Source: Pogona vitticeps (lineage: Eukaryota; Chordata; Lepidosauria; Squamata; Agamidae). From it: a DNA stretch of 64,000 nucleotides. Positions 1-12,659 of the stretch are shown one piece after another; positions within the stretch are counted from its first letter, which is position 1; each line of letters begins with the position of its first letter. Below the pieces are notes generated by a model. That model was not told the origin of the DNA and made no database searches. It saw only the letters and a program-made list of their open reading frames with translations. Location: the NCBI RefSeq assembly GCF_051106095.1, contig NC_135785.1:225675045-225739044 (forward strand). The letters run 5' to 3'. A program made the position numbers and the translations under genes.

Positions 1-390
1 GTCAGTCAAGCTGAGTACAGAAAGGCTTATTACCAGAATGCCTAGTTAAAGTGAGTACAGTAAATATGAGCACAATGATAATGTAAAGTCAGTATGTTCT
101 GTATCACTTAAAAGCAAGGGTATTCAAGGTATTTGTATGTAAGAAACTGTGCTCATGATGACACTAAAAACTGCAATATACTACTCATTTTCAAAATAAA
201 GATCGAATTAAATCTTCACCTTACAAGCACAAACAATAATTTAGTTTAGTTTAACGCTGAGCCAAAGCAGGGCTGGGGAGATCTCCCACAGCTTGGTGTG
301 GGAACGCTTGCTTCTCTTTCTCAGTCCACTAGCTGCACGTGGCTTAGCCAAAGGATCCTAAATAATATAAATGGACAACCTTAAATATAA
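1..390. other. TRAT1 intron, no recognised feature
   Basis: This is AT-rich sequence beyond the TRAT1 donor site. I see no exon matching the long TRAT1 tail and no clear repeat. Confidence 0.4.
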
Positions 391-395
391 CTTAC

Positions 396-466
396 TTAGT
401 ATATCTTGATGACAGCGATTGAGATTGTCATAAACAGGACATTCCTCAGAATAAAATTCACTGTTG
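396..466 (-). CDS. TRAT1: TRAT1 tyrosine-motif exon
   Basis: The exon is 71 nt with acceptor ttttcacag and donor gtaagt. It encodes 23 full codons between split codons: NSEFYSEECPVYDNLN and a short tail. The conserved tyrosine sits in YDNL, where human has YGNL. The Y-x-N pattern fits a GRB2-type SH2 target. Confidence 0.75.
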
Positions 467-3400
467 CTGTGAAAAAGGATGAAAGAAGAAACAAAGAAGA
501 AAAAAAAGTCAAGTTTAGATTCATAGGAACACAATAGCCCAGGATGCATTTCATATGAAAGTATCCACAGTACCTACGTGGTATAGTGGAAAGAGTGATT
601 GACTAGGATTCAGAAGACCTGAGTTCAAATCCCTGCTTAGCCATGGAATCTCACTGGGCAATTGAACTAAGTAAATCTGTTATTAAATATCTCACTTACC
701 TTAAACACCCTACTAGGGTCATTATAAGTCATTTCCAACTGAACAGCACATAGCAGCAAAAATCCACAATATATTTAGAATAAAATGTTATATAAAATAG
801 ATTGACTTGTCTGCCAAGTCTTTGCATGAACGACTGTATCTTACAGCTGTGTGAGTAAATACAATGGACCACATTGTAAGATTCCCCTTGAGATGAGTGT
901 AGGTGGAAAGAGCATAAGCAGTGCATACCAATGGGAGATTGCAAGGTAATTTTTCTAGATTTCTCCCCTCTCCTTTGAAAATTGTACCAACATTTTAAAC
1001 AGTGTCCTCCTTTCCCTTTTACACAGCCAACTGGTGAATAGAGGCATGCCTTAGGATCCAACCTCAAATGTCTATGGGAAATAAACACAAAATAAAGGCC
1101 CATACCAATCCTTTACATGAGAGGACAAACAAAAGAATGAGAACATGTATCATACCATGGTTCCTGGTAGTTCTCACACTTCACACTCATGCCTGGAAAA
1201 TATTTTGGGGGGAAAGGTTAGAAAAATTGAAAACAAATAAGCATTGTAATTTATGTTATCAAAAGTTGCCATATTGTTAAAAATGCTCCTTCCTGCCTTA
1301 TTACTTTCCCCTGAGAACAGATTAAGTGTTCTGACTTGAAATGATAGGTAACTAAGTTTATCTTAAATATTCTTGCAAAGTTCCCATTAATCCATAGAGG
1401 CCAGAAAAATGTCCCTGTAGGCATGTACCAATTAGTGAAAGGCAATGACTTTTATTTTAAGAATATACTTTTCATTCATACTGTAAAAAATATTGTAAAA
1501 AAAATAAATAAATGTGCCCAACATCTTCTTATATTTAAATAATAAATGTATCCAACAACTTGAGGCCATGGCAACAGGAAGCAATTGGGAAAAAAAAACC
1601 CCACTGCATTACAACATGAGGTTAGGAAAGGAGATTTAAAACCACCAAATATCTATTCAGCTAGCCCTGGGTAGATTGAGGTACTTGCCTCAAGCAGCAA
1701 ATGCTGGTGTGTGTTTGTGTGGAAGAGCAGTAACAGCTCCTCCCGCTGTTCCTCCTGAATTTCTCAGCCATTCGTGTCTTAGAACACAGAGCTGTGTGTA
1801 ACCCAAGGAGATGTGTCCTCCCACTGCTTTCAATATAATGAAAGATCCTTTGCGATCAGCAAGTTCTACAGCTAGGCGCAAGTGCCAGTCTGTTCTGTTC
1901 AGGAAATGGAAAGAACCATCCTGTATTTTGCCTTCAGCAGCAAAAAAAAAATGAGTTGGGTCAGGTTATGCAGTTTTATTGACCACCTGTTCTCCCTGTT
2001 GGGAGTTCAGGTAGGACAACGTAGAAGAAATAGAACAAACCTTGAAAAATGGGTGTTTTAGCTAAGACAAGACAAAATTTTAAAAAAGAAAAACAAAATA
2101 ACACATCCTGCCTAATCAGGTCAGAGATGCTACTTCACACATTGGGAACAAATTATGTTAACAACTTGCCCCAGATGCACATCCCACTTCCTTTGTGCTC
2201 TTTTCATAAAGATTTCTCAGTCACAGGAAATGCATTACATTTTCCCAACTATGTCAGTCAAAAGGACCAAGAAGTTGTTTGTGATTTTCTTATTCAAGAT
2301 GGTTGATGACATTTATGGGACCCAACAGTTCCACAGACAGGCCATCGGATGTAGCAAAGACAGTGTTGAGCTCCACAGGGTTGGCCACAGTAGTGAACAG
2401 AATCTAAGACAAAACTCATGTTTTCTGACCAGATTTCAGAAATGTTAATAATCTAAATTCATAGAGCTCTGGATCTGATCCACTGGGGTCCTTCTAATTC
2501 AGACTAGAGCTTGGAAATGTTACTTTTTAAAACTACAGTTTCAATGCTGTCTGGGGGATCTGGGGAGTCATAGCCCACAGTTGTAGTTGTGATTCAGATG
2601 CTTTCTCATATGCAACTGTCCATTGGTTTAAATAATTTCCTGTAAGCCCAGAATTTTTTTCAAAGACAGGGAAAATCTGTGCAATTTTAATTTTGCACAG
2701 ATAGAGGCCAAATTTAATCTCCAAACGGAGTGTAGAAAATATACATTGAAAGGATAACAAGACCCTCTAACATTATTAAGTAATACTGAGCACATGACCA
2801 TGACACAGGAATAAATAAATATTCAGTCTTCTTAGTCAACCTCTTACAAAAGACGAGCAAAAGATTATTTTTTTCTTCATATTCCAATGCATTTCCTGCT
2901 TTGTCTCATCCTGCAAAATTTATCCTTCCATATTTTCAATAGCACAGTTCTCTGTTATTTAAGTCAGACTCACATTAGTTCAAAGAGGATAGTGAACATT
3001 TAGCTTATTCCCTTTTCTTCCAGTCATGTACTGCACCCTTCATGCCCAAACTAAGGTCTAATATTCTAACGTATTCCATTAATACTCTTACATGAAGCTG
3101 ACTTATATTCATTCAGAATATCTGTCATCTAGCCCAATGTGCTCTGCAGAAGCAATGGGAAATCTATGGTCCTGTATAACCTAGATTCTAGATATGACTC
3201 TATCTTGCATGAGACCCAACCAGTATGGTCAAAGTTCAAGAATTTCGGCAATTACAGTCCAAAATCTGGATTTCTGATCCATAATTCTGACTGAGTGATA
3301 CACTGAATACATTGTTCACTGGACATGCCAACAATTAAGTTTATGGACATGTGCAAACAAAACATGTACTGCAGGACAGACCTTTCACTTTTACTTTTGT

Positions 3401-3785
3401 ATTACTGATCTATTACTATGAAATTTTAGATGCATATTATTTTTCCCTAACGAAATACATGCCAATAAAGCAATGTAAATACAGATAAACATTTCAGTGA
3501 AATAAATCTTCACATCTAAACTATGGGACAAGTACATTGATTATTTACCTCATAGTTTGTGTTGGATTTGGCATAGGTAGAACTGAATTAAAAACTGCTG
3601 ACCACATGAGGAGGAAACCCAGTGTTTTCCACTGGGAAATTGCTTCTTTTAGTTCTGCTGGCAAGGAATAGCTTATTCTGCTCTGATTTGGGTGGCATTG
3701 CTTTTCTTGACTTTCTGGCATGTGTGATCATCTAATCTGATGCAAAGGAATAGTCATGGGGATGTCAGTGGATGCATTACTACAT

Positions 3786-3840
<55 letters not shown>

Positions 3841-4517
3841 TTCATTTATTCATTTATTCATTTATTCATTTATTCATTTATTATATCCCGCCCATCTGGT
3901 CGACATCAGCTCCCCTCAACTGAGCACCTCTTGCCTACCATCCTCCAGACAATTTTGCTATTTTTTAAAAATCTGCTTGCCAAAGACAGCACTGTACCAG
4001 ATAAGTACTATGTCATTTATTAATTTTTATATAAATTATATATTATTAAATTATATGTCATTTATATATATAAAAAGATGAAGGGGCGTTCCACTGGAAA
4101 TTGCCAATCTCAGCAAAGATAGCTCTTTTCACAACTTTCTGCCTCTGCCCCATGGATTCCTGCAACACAATAACTGATTGTATAAAATCTGGCAGGGACA
4201 CAACCCAGACCCCCCCCCCATGTAGTCACATCCTAATTCAATAATACTTAAGCCTTGCAGGAGAATTAGTTGTAATTTAACATTGTGTAATTTAACATGT
4301 GTGTAAGTGTATCACATGAATTGACTTATGATGCTATGGAGGAACATTTAGTGAGACACTAAGAATAACTTTTCTGGAAGAGCAAAATTGCAGTGTTTCT
4401 TACCTTTTTGTTTCTTTTCTTTTAAGTAGTACGAAATATTTTTCAGTAAGGAAATAATCATAACTGTCGTTATCAAAGCAAGAGGTATCCAACAATGGAT
4501 ACACTCATCCCCCATTT
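396..4517 (-). CDS. TRAT1: TRAT1 (TRIM), T-cell receptor-associated transmembrane adaptor, partial gene
   Basis: Two exons of a small single-pass adaptor are visible on the minus strand. The first (4517-4404) encodes a very short outside segment, a hydrophobic membrane span and a lysine-rich juxtamembrane stretch containing LLKNISYYLKEKK, which matches the human TRAT1 segment IFNISHYVEKQRQ. The second (466-396) encodes EFYSEECPVYDNLN, which matches human EYYIEDTPIYGNLD. TRAT1 pairs with the T-cell receptor complex and recruits SH2 proteins through cytoplasmic tyrosines. The first exon ends in phase 1 and the second begins needing two upstream bases, so a small exon between them, equivalent to human MYSYSSD, must exist; I could not place it. 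The remaining 3' exons should lie left of position 1. Identity rests on sequence match plus the human neighbourhood (TRAT1 near CIP2A). Confidence 0.8.
577..705 (+). repeat. Old tRNA-derived SINE (MIR-like)
   Basis: There is a tRNA-like head with a box-B-like gagttcaaatccctg, followed by a core resembling catggaatctcactgggcaa. Similar heads occur at 6650 and 32845. No target duplication is visible, which suggests an old copy. Confidence 0.6.
730..3780. other. Non-coding, mostly unrecognised (TRAT1 intron)
   Basis: This is AT-rich intronic sequence. I see no exon. At about 2520-2595 there is a weak match to the short 'actacag ... tctgggag' hAT-type element seen elsewhere in the window. The missing small TRAT1 exon is probably here or slightly to the right, but I could not find it. 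Confidence 0.35.
3784..3930 (-). repeat. LINE 3' end (L2/CR1 type) with long (TTTA)n tail
   Basis: About 100 bases of TTTA and TTCA repeats are followed by 'tatatcccgcccatctggtcg', the reverse-strand form of the L2-type LINE 3' end also seen at 17640, 46085 and 51385. Only the tail remains. Confidence 0.65.
4404..4517 (-). CDS. TRAT1: TRAT1 membrane-span exon
   Basis: The exon is 114 nt, bounded by a good acceptor (T-rich tract then attgcag) and the donor gtaaga. It reads AA, then 37 codons beginning with ATG at 4515-4513, then one base of a split codon. Residues about 8-24 are hydrophobic and are followed by a basic tail. The ATG could be the true start, but the acceptor in front of it suggests an upstream exon, so the N-terminus is uncertain. 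The short ectodomain has two cysteines flanking a histidine (CIHC); TRAT1 is known to form a disulfide-linked dimer. Confidence 0.8.
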
Positions 4518-4825
4518 CTGCAATAAAAACATTTATACATATATAAAATGAGCATTTTAATTCATTAATTCTTAAACTTGCAATCTGACAGATATTTAAA
4601 CATGCTTAGGTTCCAAGAATTATGTATACAATGGAAATTGAACCTGTGAACTTAATTGAGCATTAAATTGTTTAAAAATTCTCCAAAACTCTTCATCAGG
4701 TTGGATATTAAACAAATCAGAAAGTAGGAAATGAGTGTGATTAAAGGAGGGAAAATGCAGTTAGATTCAGAAGCTACAAATGTGCATTTAATGACAGTCT
4801 TCAGAGGAAATATAGGAGCAGACAG

Positions 4826-4915
4826 AAGACTTACAGCACAATGCTGTGCATATCTACTCAGAAGAAAATAAAATGTTCAAAAGGATCTAAGTGAGTATAA
4901 GATTGCACCTTTGCA
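4826..4915. repeat. Short palindromic DNA-element remnant
   Basis: The sequence 'cacaatgctgtgcatatctactcagaag ... taagattgcacc' resembles a common squamate short element whose two arms are complementary. It is degraded and without a clear target duplication. A related arm is at about 57565-57610. Confidence 0.35.
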
Positions 4916-5697
4916 CTACAGACCAAGGCACAGCTACCAAGAGTCAGATCAAACATTAAGATACCTAAGACATCAATCATGCCAACAAAGCTTGGTTAGC
5001 TTTCAATGGACCAGTTACAAAGTTAACACAGGTTAATTTGCCATATGTGGATTGAGGCAAGCTCACCTTAGAATAGTCCAGTATCCTAGTTAGCATTTAC
5101 ATACATGGAGCTCCAACTGCAAAAGATGTCATGATGATCTGATAAAGTGCCAACCCATCACCTTGTCAGATCACCACATTTTTAAATATTGACCAAGATA
5201 CTGGTTATTGTCTTTTCCTTTTGTGGGTGCCTGCTTCTAGATGCCACCACGTTCCACTGCTTCTAGATGCAGAATCAATGTCTCATTTAGCAAAGTCGTC
5301 AGCAAGGAAAAAACACCCTACTGGTTGTTGGAATTTAACAACCCTGTATGCTATCTGTGTTTTGATGGACTGGAAGGGACTTTCCTGGGCCGCGGTGACT
5401 GTATATCTATCGAACATTAATCACTTGTTCCTTCCAGCCTCTGAATTAAAAGATTTGTCTAAGAAAGCTCACATTAATATATATATATAAGTTAGCCTTT
5501 AAGGTGCCACAAGGTGTGTGGGGTTTTTTTACTTTTATTTTCATTTTGCTCATACCTATTTGTCCGTGTCACATTAATTTCGTTACCCAAAAAAAAGCTG
5601 AACAGAAAGAAAAGAACTATATACTTTGAGAATAAACCAATGTGAAACTGCGCAATTTCAAATTATCTAGATGTTTGATTCCACCCATTTGGGTTTG

Positions 5698-6028
5698 GAT
5701 AGAGATGGTTGTCTTACTGGACCCTCTAGATGTCAACTGAAGGCCAAGCACTGCATTATGTCACTTATCAGCAGGGACTGGGATGTGAGTTACAGGACTC
5801 CCTGTCAGTCAGACTTAAGTCACACCGGTTACTTGACTCGGACTTTTTTTTTTCAAGGATTCAGACTTCACTTGTGACTTAGAACCCATCCACCCCTGCA
5901 TTTTTTTCTGGGGGAAAAAAGCTTGTTTTTAATAGGAACTCAGACTTGGGACTTGGGACTCAGGACTTGGCACCAAAGACTTGGACTTGGATGTGGACAT
6001 CGGACCCAAAGACTTGCCAACATCCCTG
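5698..6028. mobile_element. GACTT-rich non-autonomous DNA element
   Basis: The ends are roughly complementary (agagatggttgtct on the left; agacttgccaacatccct on the right). The inside is packed with repeats of the words gacttgg, gacttaa and ggactca. The ends suggest a terminal-inverted-repeat element, but I could not see a convincing target duplication. Confidence 0.5.
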
Positions 6029-6029
6029 C

Positions 6030-6640
6030 TTATTAGTAAACTGTACTTAAGTCAGCTGCATGTCTTCTACATGAGAATCTTCTAGCATACTATTTTTACA
6101 CAATCAATTGTGAGATACTGTCCAGGGATTCCATGATTGCCATGATTTAAGGCAACAAAAGAAAAACAAGAAATGTCAATGGACTTGTTGATGCTGAACA
6201 TCAGTTTTCTGTGGCTGGTATCAACAAACACAGGTCTGTACTTGAAACAAATTAAGTATTACAGACTCTGCAAAAACAGAATATAGGAGTTCACTGATGA
6301 CTTTTTGTCTGTCTTTTTGTTTTCACTAACATCAGCAGCTACTTGAAAGCATCTTCTTTAGGAGGCTTCTTATTCATGAGACACAACTTAAGGATCTAAT
6401 CTTCATAACCATTCAATCTATTACTAATTCTCAGCGGCTTTCATTTTGTTTGGTGTCTGTGCTTCATACGAATCATGTAGCTATAATCAGATTCATGCAG
6501 TTATTTCTTTCCCATCAGCTCTAATATCACCTAGCTGTTTGCATGCCTTACCATAGGCTTATGAGAGAATCTAATATTTGGGACAGTTCTGGTGACTGAT
6601 TTCAACCCTGGACAAGTTGGTAATTGCCATCATTTTTGGG
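6030..6640. other. Unrecognised non-coding
   Basis: Plain AT-rich sequence with no open frame, repeat or splice pattern that I can support. Confidence 0.35.
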
Positions 6641-6649
6641 AGCTGCTAG

Positions 6650-6992
6650 AGTGCTGTAGAAGAGAGAATGATGCATTAGGACTTAAGAAGACTTAAGGTT
6701 CAAATCTCTACCCAGTCATGGAAACTTACTGGGGGATGGCACTGGTAAAACCACTCTGAAAGTATAAATGTTTCAAATACTAAAGTATAAACCATTAGAA
6801 CATGTTAGGAACTATCAAATCAGTTCTGACCTATGGTAGCCCTTTCCAGGGTTTTCTAGGTGTACAATACTCAGAAGTGGTTTTCTGTTCCATTCTTTCA
6901 GATGCTGAACAGCTTGCCCAAGGCTACACATGCTGGCTCTTCTCTTGTTAAGGTTGCCATAAATCAAATGCTGTATGACAACACATGACAAA
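6650..6992. repeat. Plus-strand SINE interrupted by a minus-strand SINE
   Basis: A tRNA-headed SINE runs forward from 6650 to about 6780 (box-B-like ggttcaaatctctac, core ending ggcactggtaaaaccactct). Its 3' tail reappears at about 6950-6992 (gccataaatcaaatgctgtatgacaacaca). The middle (about 6797-6945) reads as another SINE in reverse (agttctgacctatggtagcc ... gcttgcccaaggctacac). The exact junctions are uncertain. Confidence 0.5.
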
Positions 6993-6999
6993 CAAACCT

Positions 7000-9480
7000 C
7001 ATTATTTTTCCAGTGATCTGAAACATGTGCTCCTCAATTCGTCTTAAATTCAGCTGCCATATCCAAAATAACTTGATACCCAAGGACTGCTTCTGAAAAT
7101 ATATATCTATCCCTGTGGCAGACAGCCAAAATATAATTTCACCAGGAGCATCTTAGGCCTGCTGTATTAAATGGGTGATCGTCCTTGTAGCAATCTGGAC
7201 AGGACTCTTATTTAACTATCTTAGCATTTAACAAATATCCGAAGTAATGTTCTGGGCACCTTCCTATGTGCAATCTGGTAAAATATAATATTAAGTGTTC
7301 TTGATTGCAGTGCACAGAGTGCAGGGACCAGACTTTTACTGAGCTTTAGCATTTGGCTGGACAGGTATGCTGCACGATGAACAGAAACCTGCCTTTTTAT
7401 GCAGTGGAAGACAAAGGTGAACAGTAGTATGTTAGCAATATTTGCCTGCGTAGTATATACCACAATGCACTCCATGCATTAAAATAATAAGAAAGTTCAG
7501 GATTCTATAGGCGTAAGGATTTCCCATTGCCCTTCATCCTGAGGACACCCGTGCAATTTGGAGTGAACAATATGAGGTACAGTACGTATACTGTTCAATG
7601 CTGTATATTATGTGAGAAACAACTAGTGTGTGAAAACAAATTAGGATATAGGCTCCAGCCTTGTACACCCTTATCAGTAGCACTCTTGTGTCTGAATACA
7701 CATGCAGAAGGTTATAGTGCAGGAAACGTTTAAGGATCTTTTTCATACTAGGATGTCTTCTAAACCTCTAAAGAAAAGTGTCCTTTGAATGACAAGATCA
7801 CCAGTAGAGGGTACAGTTTATCTTCTCCTCATTCCATGTCAGACTGGACAAAGGAGAAGCTGCTTAATGCTTCTGAATGCTGATTCATACAAAGAAAATA
7901 TTCTTCCCTAATAAAAGCAAAGTGTGCTGCTCGTATACCACCCACAGTGCTTAGAACGTTCTCTGGGGAGTTAACAGTTTAATTATGCAGGCTACTCATT
8001 GCTCTGTACTTGTGATGTAAGTAAGATTTTGTAACACTGACCCTTACCAAAAGCAAATTTATTAAATGACTTAATAATCTGAAATCAACATAAAATGATG
8101 ACCTTCATGGCCTACTGAGATAGGGCTGAATCTCTTGAAATGGATCCCTAAATGGCAATTAATCAAAATTCTGTTAATTAGGTTTTTAATATTCAGATCA
8201 CATACTTTTAGAGAGCAAAAGGTACAGAGAAACACAGAAATTCCTTGCATAAGGTAACTATATATAGCACGCACATTAGTTCTATCGAATAATATTAATG
8301 GAAGCTTCTGTCCACCGAACTAGAAATTAGCCATAGTCTACGAAAATGATCATAATGATTAGTCAACAAATTTACTAAAATAAATGTAGCAATGTGAGGT
8401 AACCTGCTGTGAGATCTGTAACTCTCTGGAAGGCAACTTTGTCAACATAACCACATTCAAAACTGCCAGTGCAAAGGAATGGTACGTACCTTTTAATTTC
8501 CTGCAGAACTTTCTGCAATTTCCTGCAGAAAATGAGACCTCTTCTGAAACAGGAAACAAACTGTTTTTCAGAGTTGAGAACCTCAGAGGCTCCAAAGGCT
8601 GGTTTCTTGTAGCCCAATTTTAGAATTCATCTGGGCACCTAAACTGCAAGTTTAAATCTTTTGTAGTTGCAAACAGGAAATGACGTAGACGTAACTTCGA
8701 TAACAACCACGGGATCAGAGCTAAGGTTCTCTTCTTCATTATCTTCTCCACAAAGATATGTAAGATGTATGCAAGTTTTGACAGCAAAAGTCCTCCTCTC
8801 TCTCTTGAGCTAAGTTTTCATGGATGTTTCAAAGATATAAAAAGCATTGCATAATAATAGGGAAACAGTAACATCAGCTAAGTATTCTAATTTTTGAAAC
8901 TAAGGGATCTTCCAGATGGGGAATCTGTACTTTGTGAAGTTCAGCATTAGGCTCTGGTCTTCATGGAAGCTCCTCTCCAATATCCAGATGATTTTCCCAT
9001 TATCTATGCAGAAGAATGAAAAGAAGGGAGTCTCCATGAGTTCCCACAGTGTTTTGACTAGCCTAAATCTCTTGGCTTGCTTTGTGTTGCTTCATTTCCC
9101 AGTACAAAATCTGACTCCCCTCCTTTTAATTTTTTTAAAAGCCCCCAAGTGCCTGGGAGGAAGTGAAAGTGCTTGGGTGGCCAAGGAAGGGGAGGAGTAG
9201 CACCTGGAAACTGGAGTTAGTGTGGAGCTTGTAGCCTTTGGCTCTAGCCGTTGAAAGAAACTTGGGGGGGGTGACCTGCAGCTGTCCCTCCAATTCAGAA
9301 CATAAAAACCAGTGAGGATAACACACACTGTTGCCAGTTCCTTTGACAGGAAGGGATAAGTAAGGACTAAAGTAAGGATAAAGGACTAATCAGCCATCAA
9401 TGTCCCAAATACTTGATAATTCCCTTTATGCCATCTTCCCCTGAGGTAAATGCATTCAAATCAATGCCTGAAAAGAACCT
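7000..9480. other. Unrecognised non-coding
   Basis: Open frames here are short and without known domains. No transposon ends or splice-bounded exons could be recognised. Confidence 0.35.
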
Positions 9481-9483
9481 TTC

Positions 9484-9610
9484 CATAGACTCATACAATC
9501 ATTGAGTTGGAAGGCGATTGTCACACCACCGACTCCAACTCTTTACTCAATGTAGGAATCCAAATCAAAGCAGATCTGACAGATGGTTGACCTGAATGTA
9601 TGTTTGCCTG
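9484..9610 (-). repeat. CR1 LINE 3' fragment
   Basis: The sequence 'catacaatcattgagttgg' followed by 'aatgtaggaatccaaatcaaagc' is the reverse-strand form of the CR1 3' region. It is diverged and short. Confidence 0.6.
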
Positions 9611-9619
9611 AATGTATGG

Positions 9620-10735
9620 ACAGAGTCATAGGGAAGCACTGACAACAAAGAGATGAGTGGCTAATACAGCCCTGCTCCACACTCACACATTTGATGAGTC
9701 TTTTTTGAAAAAATCTTATTGGGGCTGAAACAAGTACAGGATTAAACATGAAGTCTTCTACCTTATCAATTTACCTGGCAGGAACTCAGTGGGGGCTGGT
9801 TCTAAGAAGACAGAAATAGGATTGCTGTGTGGGGTGAGCTCGGTCTTTATTTTCAGAGCCTGAACGTTCCATTCATTGTAAAATGAATATGATTTCCGTA
9901 TTATTACATTACACAAAGAGCATCTAAGCCAATTTAAATATGATCTCCATGTATTTCCTACAAATCCAGTTATGAGATTTAGCATTATTAAACTGCTACA
10001 TGAAAAGGTGATGGCTCAGTTATTTGTTTCAATTTTAGGAGAGAAACTTTCCCCCAACCAGCAAAGCAGTCAAACCTCCACAAGCTGTACTCTAGTATGT
10101 GTATGTTCACATAAAACGTATCTTCAGTACCTCAGAGCTCTTCATTTTGATAGTCTGGTAAAAAAAAATCCATTCTGAATTCTCATACTATTGGTTTCCA
10201 CTTTAATCAATTGTTTGACAAAGGCTAATCTACAATAATGCAATGAAGCCAGGGCTCTATAGCATGAAGTACTGCCAATTTTGTAATTTGCAGAGATAGT
10301 GCTGTTTTCACAGTATCTTGGTGGTTGTGCCAAGGGGCAGAGAGTGACATGGATGGATTTTTCCAGGAACAACCCAAGACGCAAAATAATTTGGGATGGT
10401 TCAGTATTAAATGTTCAACCAAGAGTCCGTAGCTTTGCAAATGATCTTGGAGAACATTCAAACAGGATTATTTCTATGGATCTACAGAACTGCCTCTCTT
10501 TTTGTTCTCTCCTTGAAATGTGACTATGACAATGACTGGACATGGACCAAAAATCATATAGCAAGTAATTTCAACTAGCAGAGGACACTGGGACAGATAG
10601 TTAGCTAGATGCATAGTCTGGCTTTTCCTTTTTCCTTTTTAAGTTTTGAATCTTTCAAGTCTTTTAAATTGCTAATGTCATTGCCACACAACTGGATTAA
10701 CATCTGCCTAAAAATGTTTGGGATTAGTAAAAACA
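9620..10735. other. Unrecognised non-coding
   Basis: No gene or repeat that I can support. Confidence 0.3.
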
Positions 10736-10739
10736 TTCA

Positions 10740-12650
10740 GAAGTTCCTCAAGAAAAACACAGAAAAATAGAAAACCATCTTAATGACCAATGGTGCAGAA
10801 ATTGGGGGAGTTAGCATCAAAGAGGAATATTTCAGGGGGATTCTTTGTCACCACTGCTGTTTAACATCTCACTAATCCCCATGTCAATAATTATAAACAA
10901 CACTGGATTGTGCTACCATATTTCACAATAAGCTGGAAAAATCAATCATCTCTTATACATGGTTGTCCTAAAACTATATGCAAAAAGTTCCAAAGAGATA
11001 GAATCACTGCTAAACACAGTGCAAATATTTAGTGAATATATCCAAATGAAACTTAGAATTGACAAATGTGCAGCTCTGTCTATACACCATGTCAAGATCC
11101 AAAAACTAGATGGAATAGAGTTAAAAATGGGAATATTATGAAATCACTATCAAGTGATGAAAATTATAAATACATTGGAAAACTAGAAGCAGACAACATT
11201 GTGCACACAAATGTTAAAGAACTGACAGAAACAGAATATATGAAAAGACAGCAGAAAAATCTTAAAATCAAAATAGGGGAAATATAATCAAAGCCATAAA
11301 CATATGGTCAGTTCCAGTAATTAGATACCCAGTTGGAATAATATATTGGACTCAAAACAAATTTGAAGAATTAGATCAAAAAACACGGACACTAATGAAT
11401 ATGCATCAGATTGTATTTACAGATTACATTTGGACAGATTATATTTACTATGAAAAATTGGAGGCCATGGATTACTGCAAATACGGCAGAGAAAAATTAC
11501 TGAAAGCAGTAAAAATGGATAATATTTTGAAAACAACAGAAACAAAGGCTCAATATAAGAAACAACCATTTGAAAAGAAATTAAACAGTTGAAAAAATAA
11601 AACACTACATGGACAACACCTGATAAATATTGATGGAAAGCATGATCATAATTCAAGAAGGGCATGGCTAAAACTGGGGACCCTTAAGAAAAAAACCCGA
11701 AGGCTTGACTTTTGCTGCACAAGAACAAGCACTCCAAATCAATGTGGTGAAAGCTAAGATCCAAGGAGTTAGTGCTAACAGCAAATATCAGCACTGCCAA
11801 GGAAAAGATGAAACTGTGTCACACCTCATCTGTGAATGTCCAAAGATTGCACAGATTACAAAGTTATACATGATAGAGTGGCAAAGTTAGTGCACTGGTC
11901 ATTATGCAAAAAATATAACTTGCTGGCCTCCAAAAACCTGTGAAACATCAGATACAGAAGGTGTCAGAAAATGAGGAAGTCAAGATCTTGTGGGCTTTCC
12001 AGATCCAAACAGACACCTTGAACATAACACACCAGACATAGTAATAATACCGTGTTCCCCTGAAAATAAGACATGGTTTTATATTAATTTTTGCTCCAAA
12101 AAACACATTAGGGCTTATTTTCAGGGGATGTTTTATTTTACAGTCATGTCATCTTCAGGTTGCTGCACAATGGTGGAGGGTGGGGTTTCACTTAACTAGG
12201 GCTTATTTTGGGGGTAGGGCTTATATTTCAAGCATCCTGAAAAATCATACTAGAGCTTATTTTCAGGTTAGGTCTTATTTTGGGGAAAGCAGGGTAGAAT
12301 GAAGAAATGTCCAGATCATTGCAATTCCAGGGGATGCCAGAGTTGAAAATAAAGAATTGGAAAAACTAACAAAGTACAGAGACCTGGCAATCGAAACATC
12401 TTGCCTCTGGAAGAAATACACTTCAGTGGTCTCCGTAGTCATTGGGGCTTTGGGAACAATATCAAGAAACTTCACACAGTACTATAAACAGTTGCAAATC
12501 TCAATAATCACGCCCTCAGAGCTACAAAAACCCGACAATAATAGGAACAGCATACATACTGAACTGATATTTAACAGATACATAGGTTTTTGGTTAAGAC
12601 TTGTATCTTTATATAATACCACCAGTTATTTTTTAATATATAATTTTAAT
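10740..12650 (+). mobile_element. R4-clade LINE, 3' half, broken
   Basis: Stretches of a reverse transcriptase are readable. A GD-SLSPLLFNISLIP block near 10840 (R4 pattern GIFQGDSLSPLLF) is followed by an eroded YxDD block and LKLYAKSSKEIESLL near 10970. After a thumb-like region comes a cysteine/histidine cluster at 11780-11850 (HCQGKDETVSHLICECPK). Next is the PDIVI of the C-terminal restriction-like endonuclease (12020-12045), and then, beyond an inserted element, IAIPGDARVENKELEKLTKYRDLA and VIGALGTIS (12325-12470). That order is diagnostic of R4/Dong-type LINEs with a PD-(D/E)xK endonuclease. Several stops and frame changes make it non-functional. The 5' end is not recognisable. Confidence 0.75.
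12050..12294 (+). mobile_element. Short TA-target DNA element, 'gggcttattttcagg' family, copy 1
   Basis: The ends are ccgtgttcccc and ggggaaagcaggg, flanked by TA on both sides. The body contains repeated 'agggcttattttcagg' words. It has no coding capacity. It interrupts the endonuclease region of the surrounding R4 LINE, so it is younger than that LINE. Confidence 0.75.
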
Positions 12651-12659
12651 TGACTATGC

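Noticed and set aside
3740-4081. Open frame rich in FIYL repeats
   Set aside because: Translation of a TTTA microsatellite.
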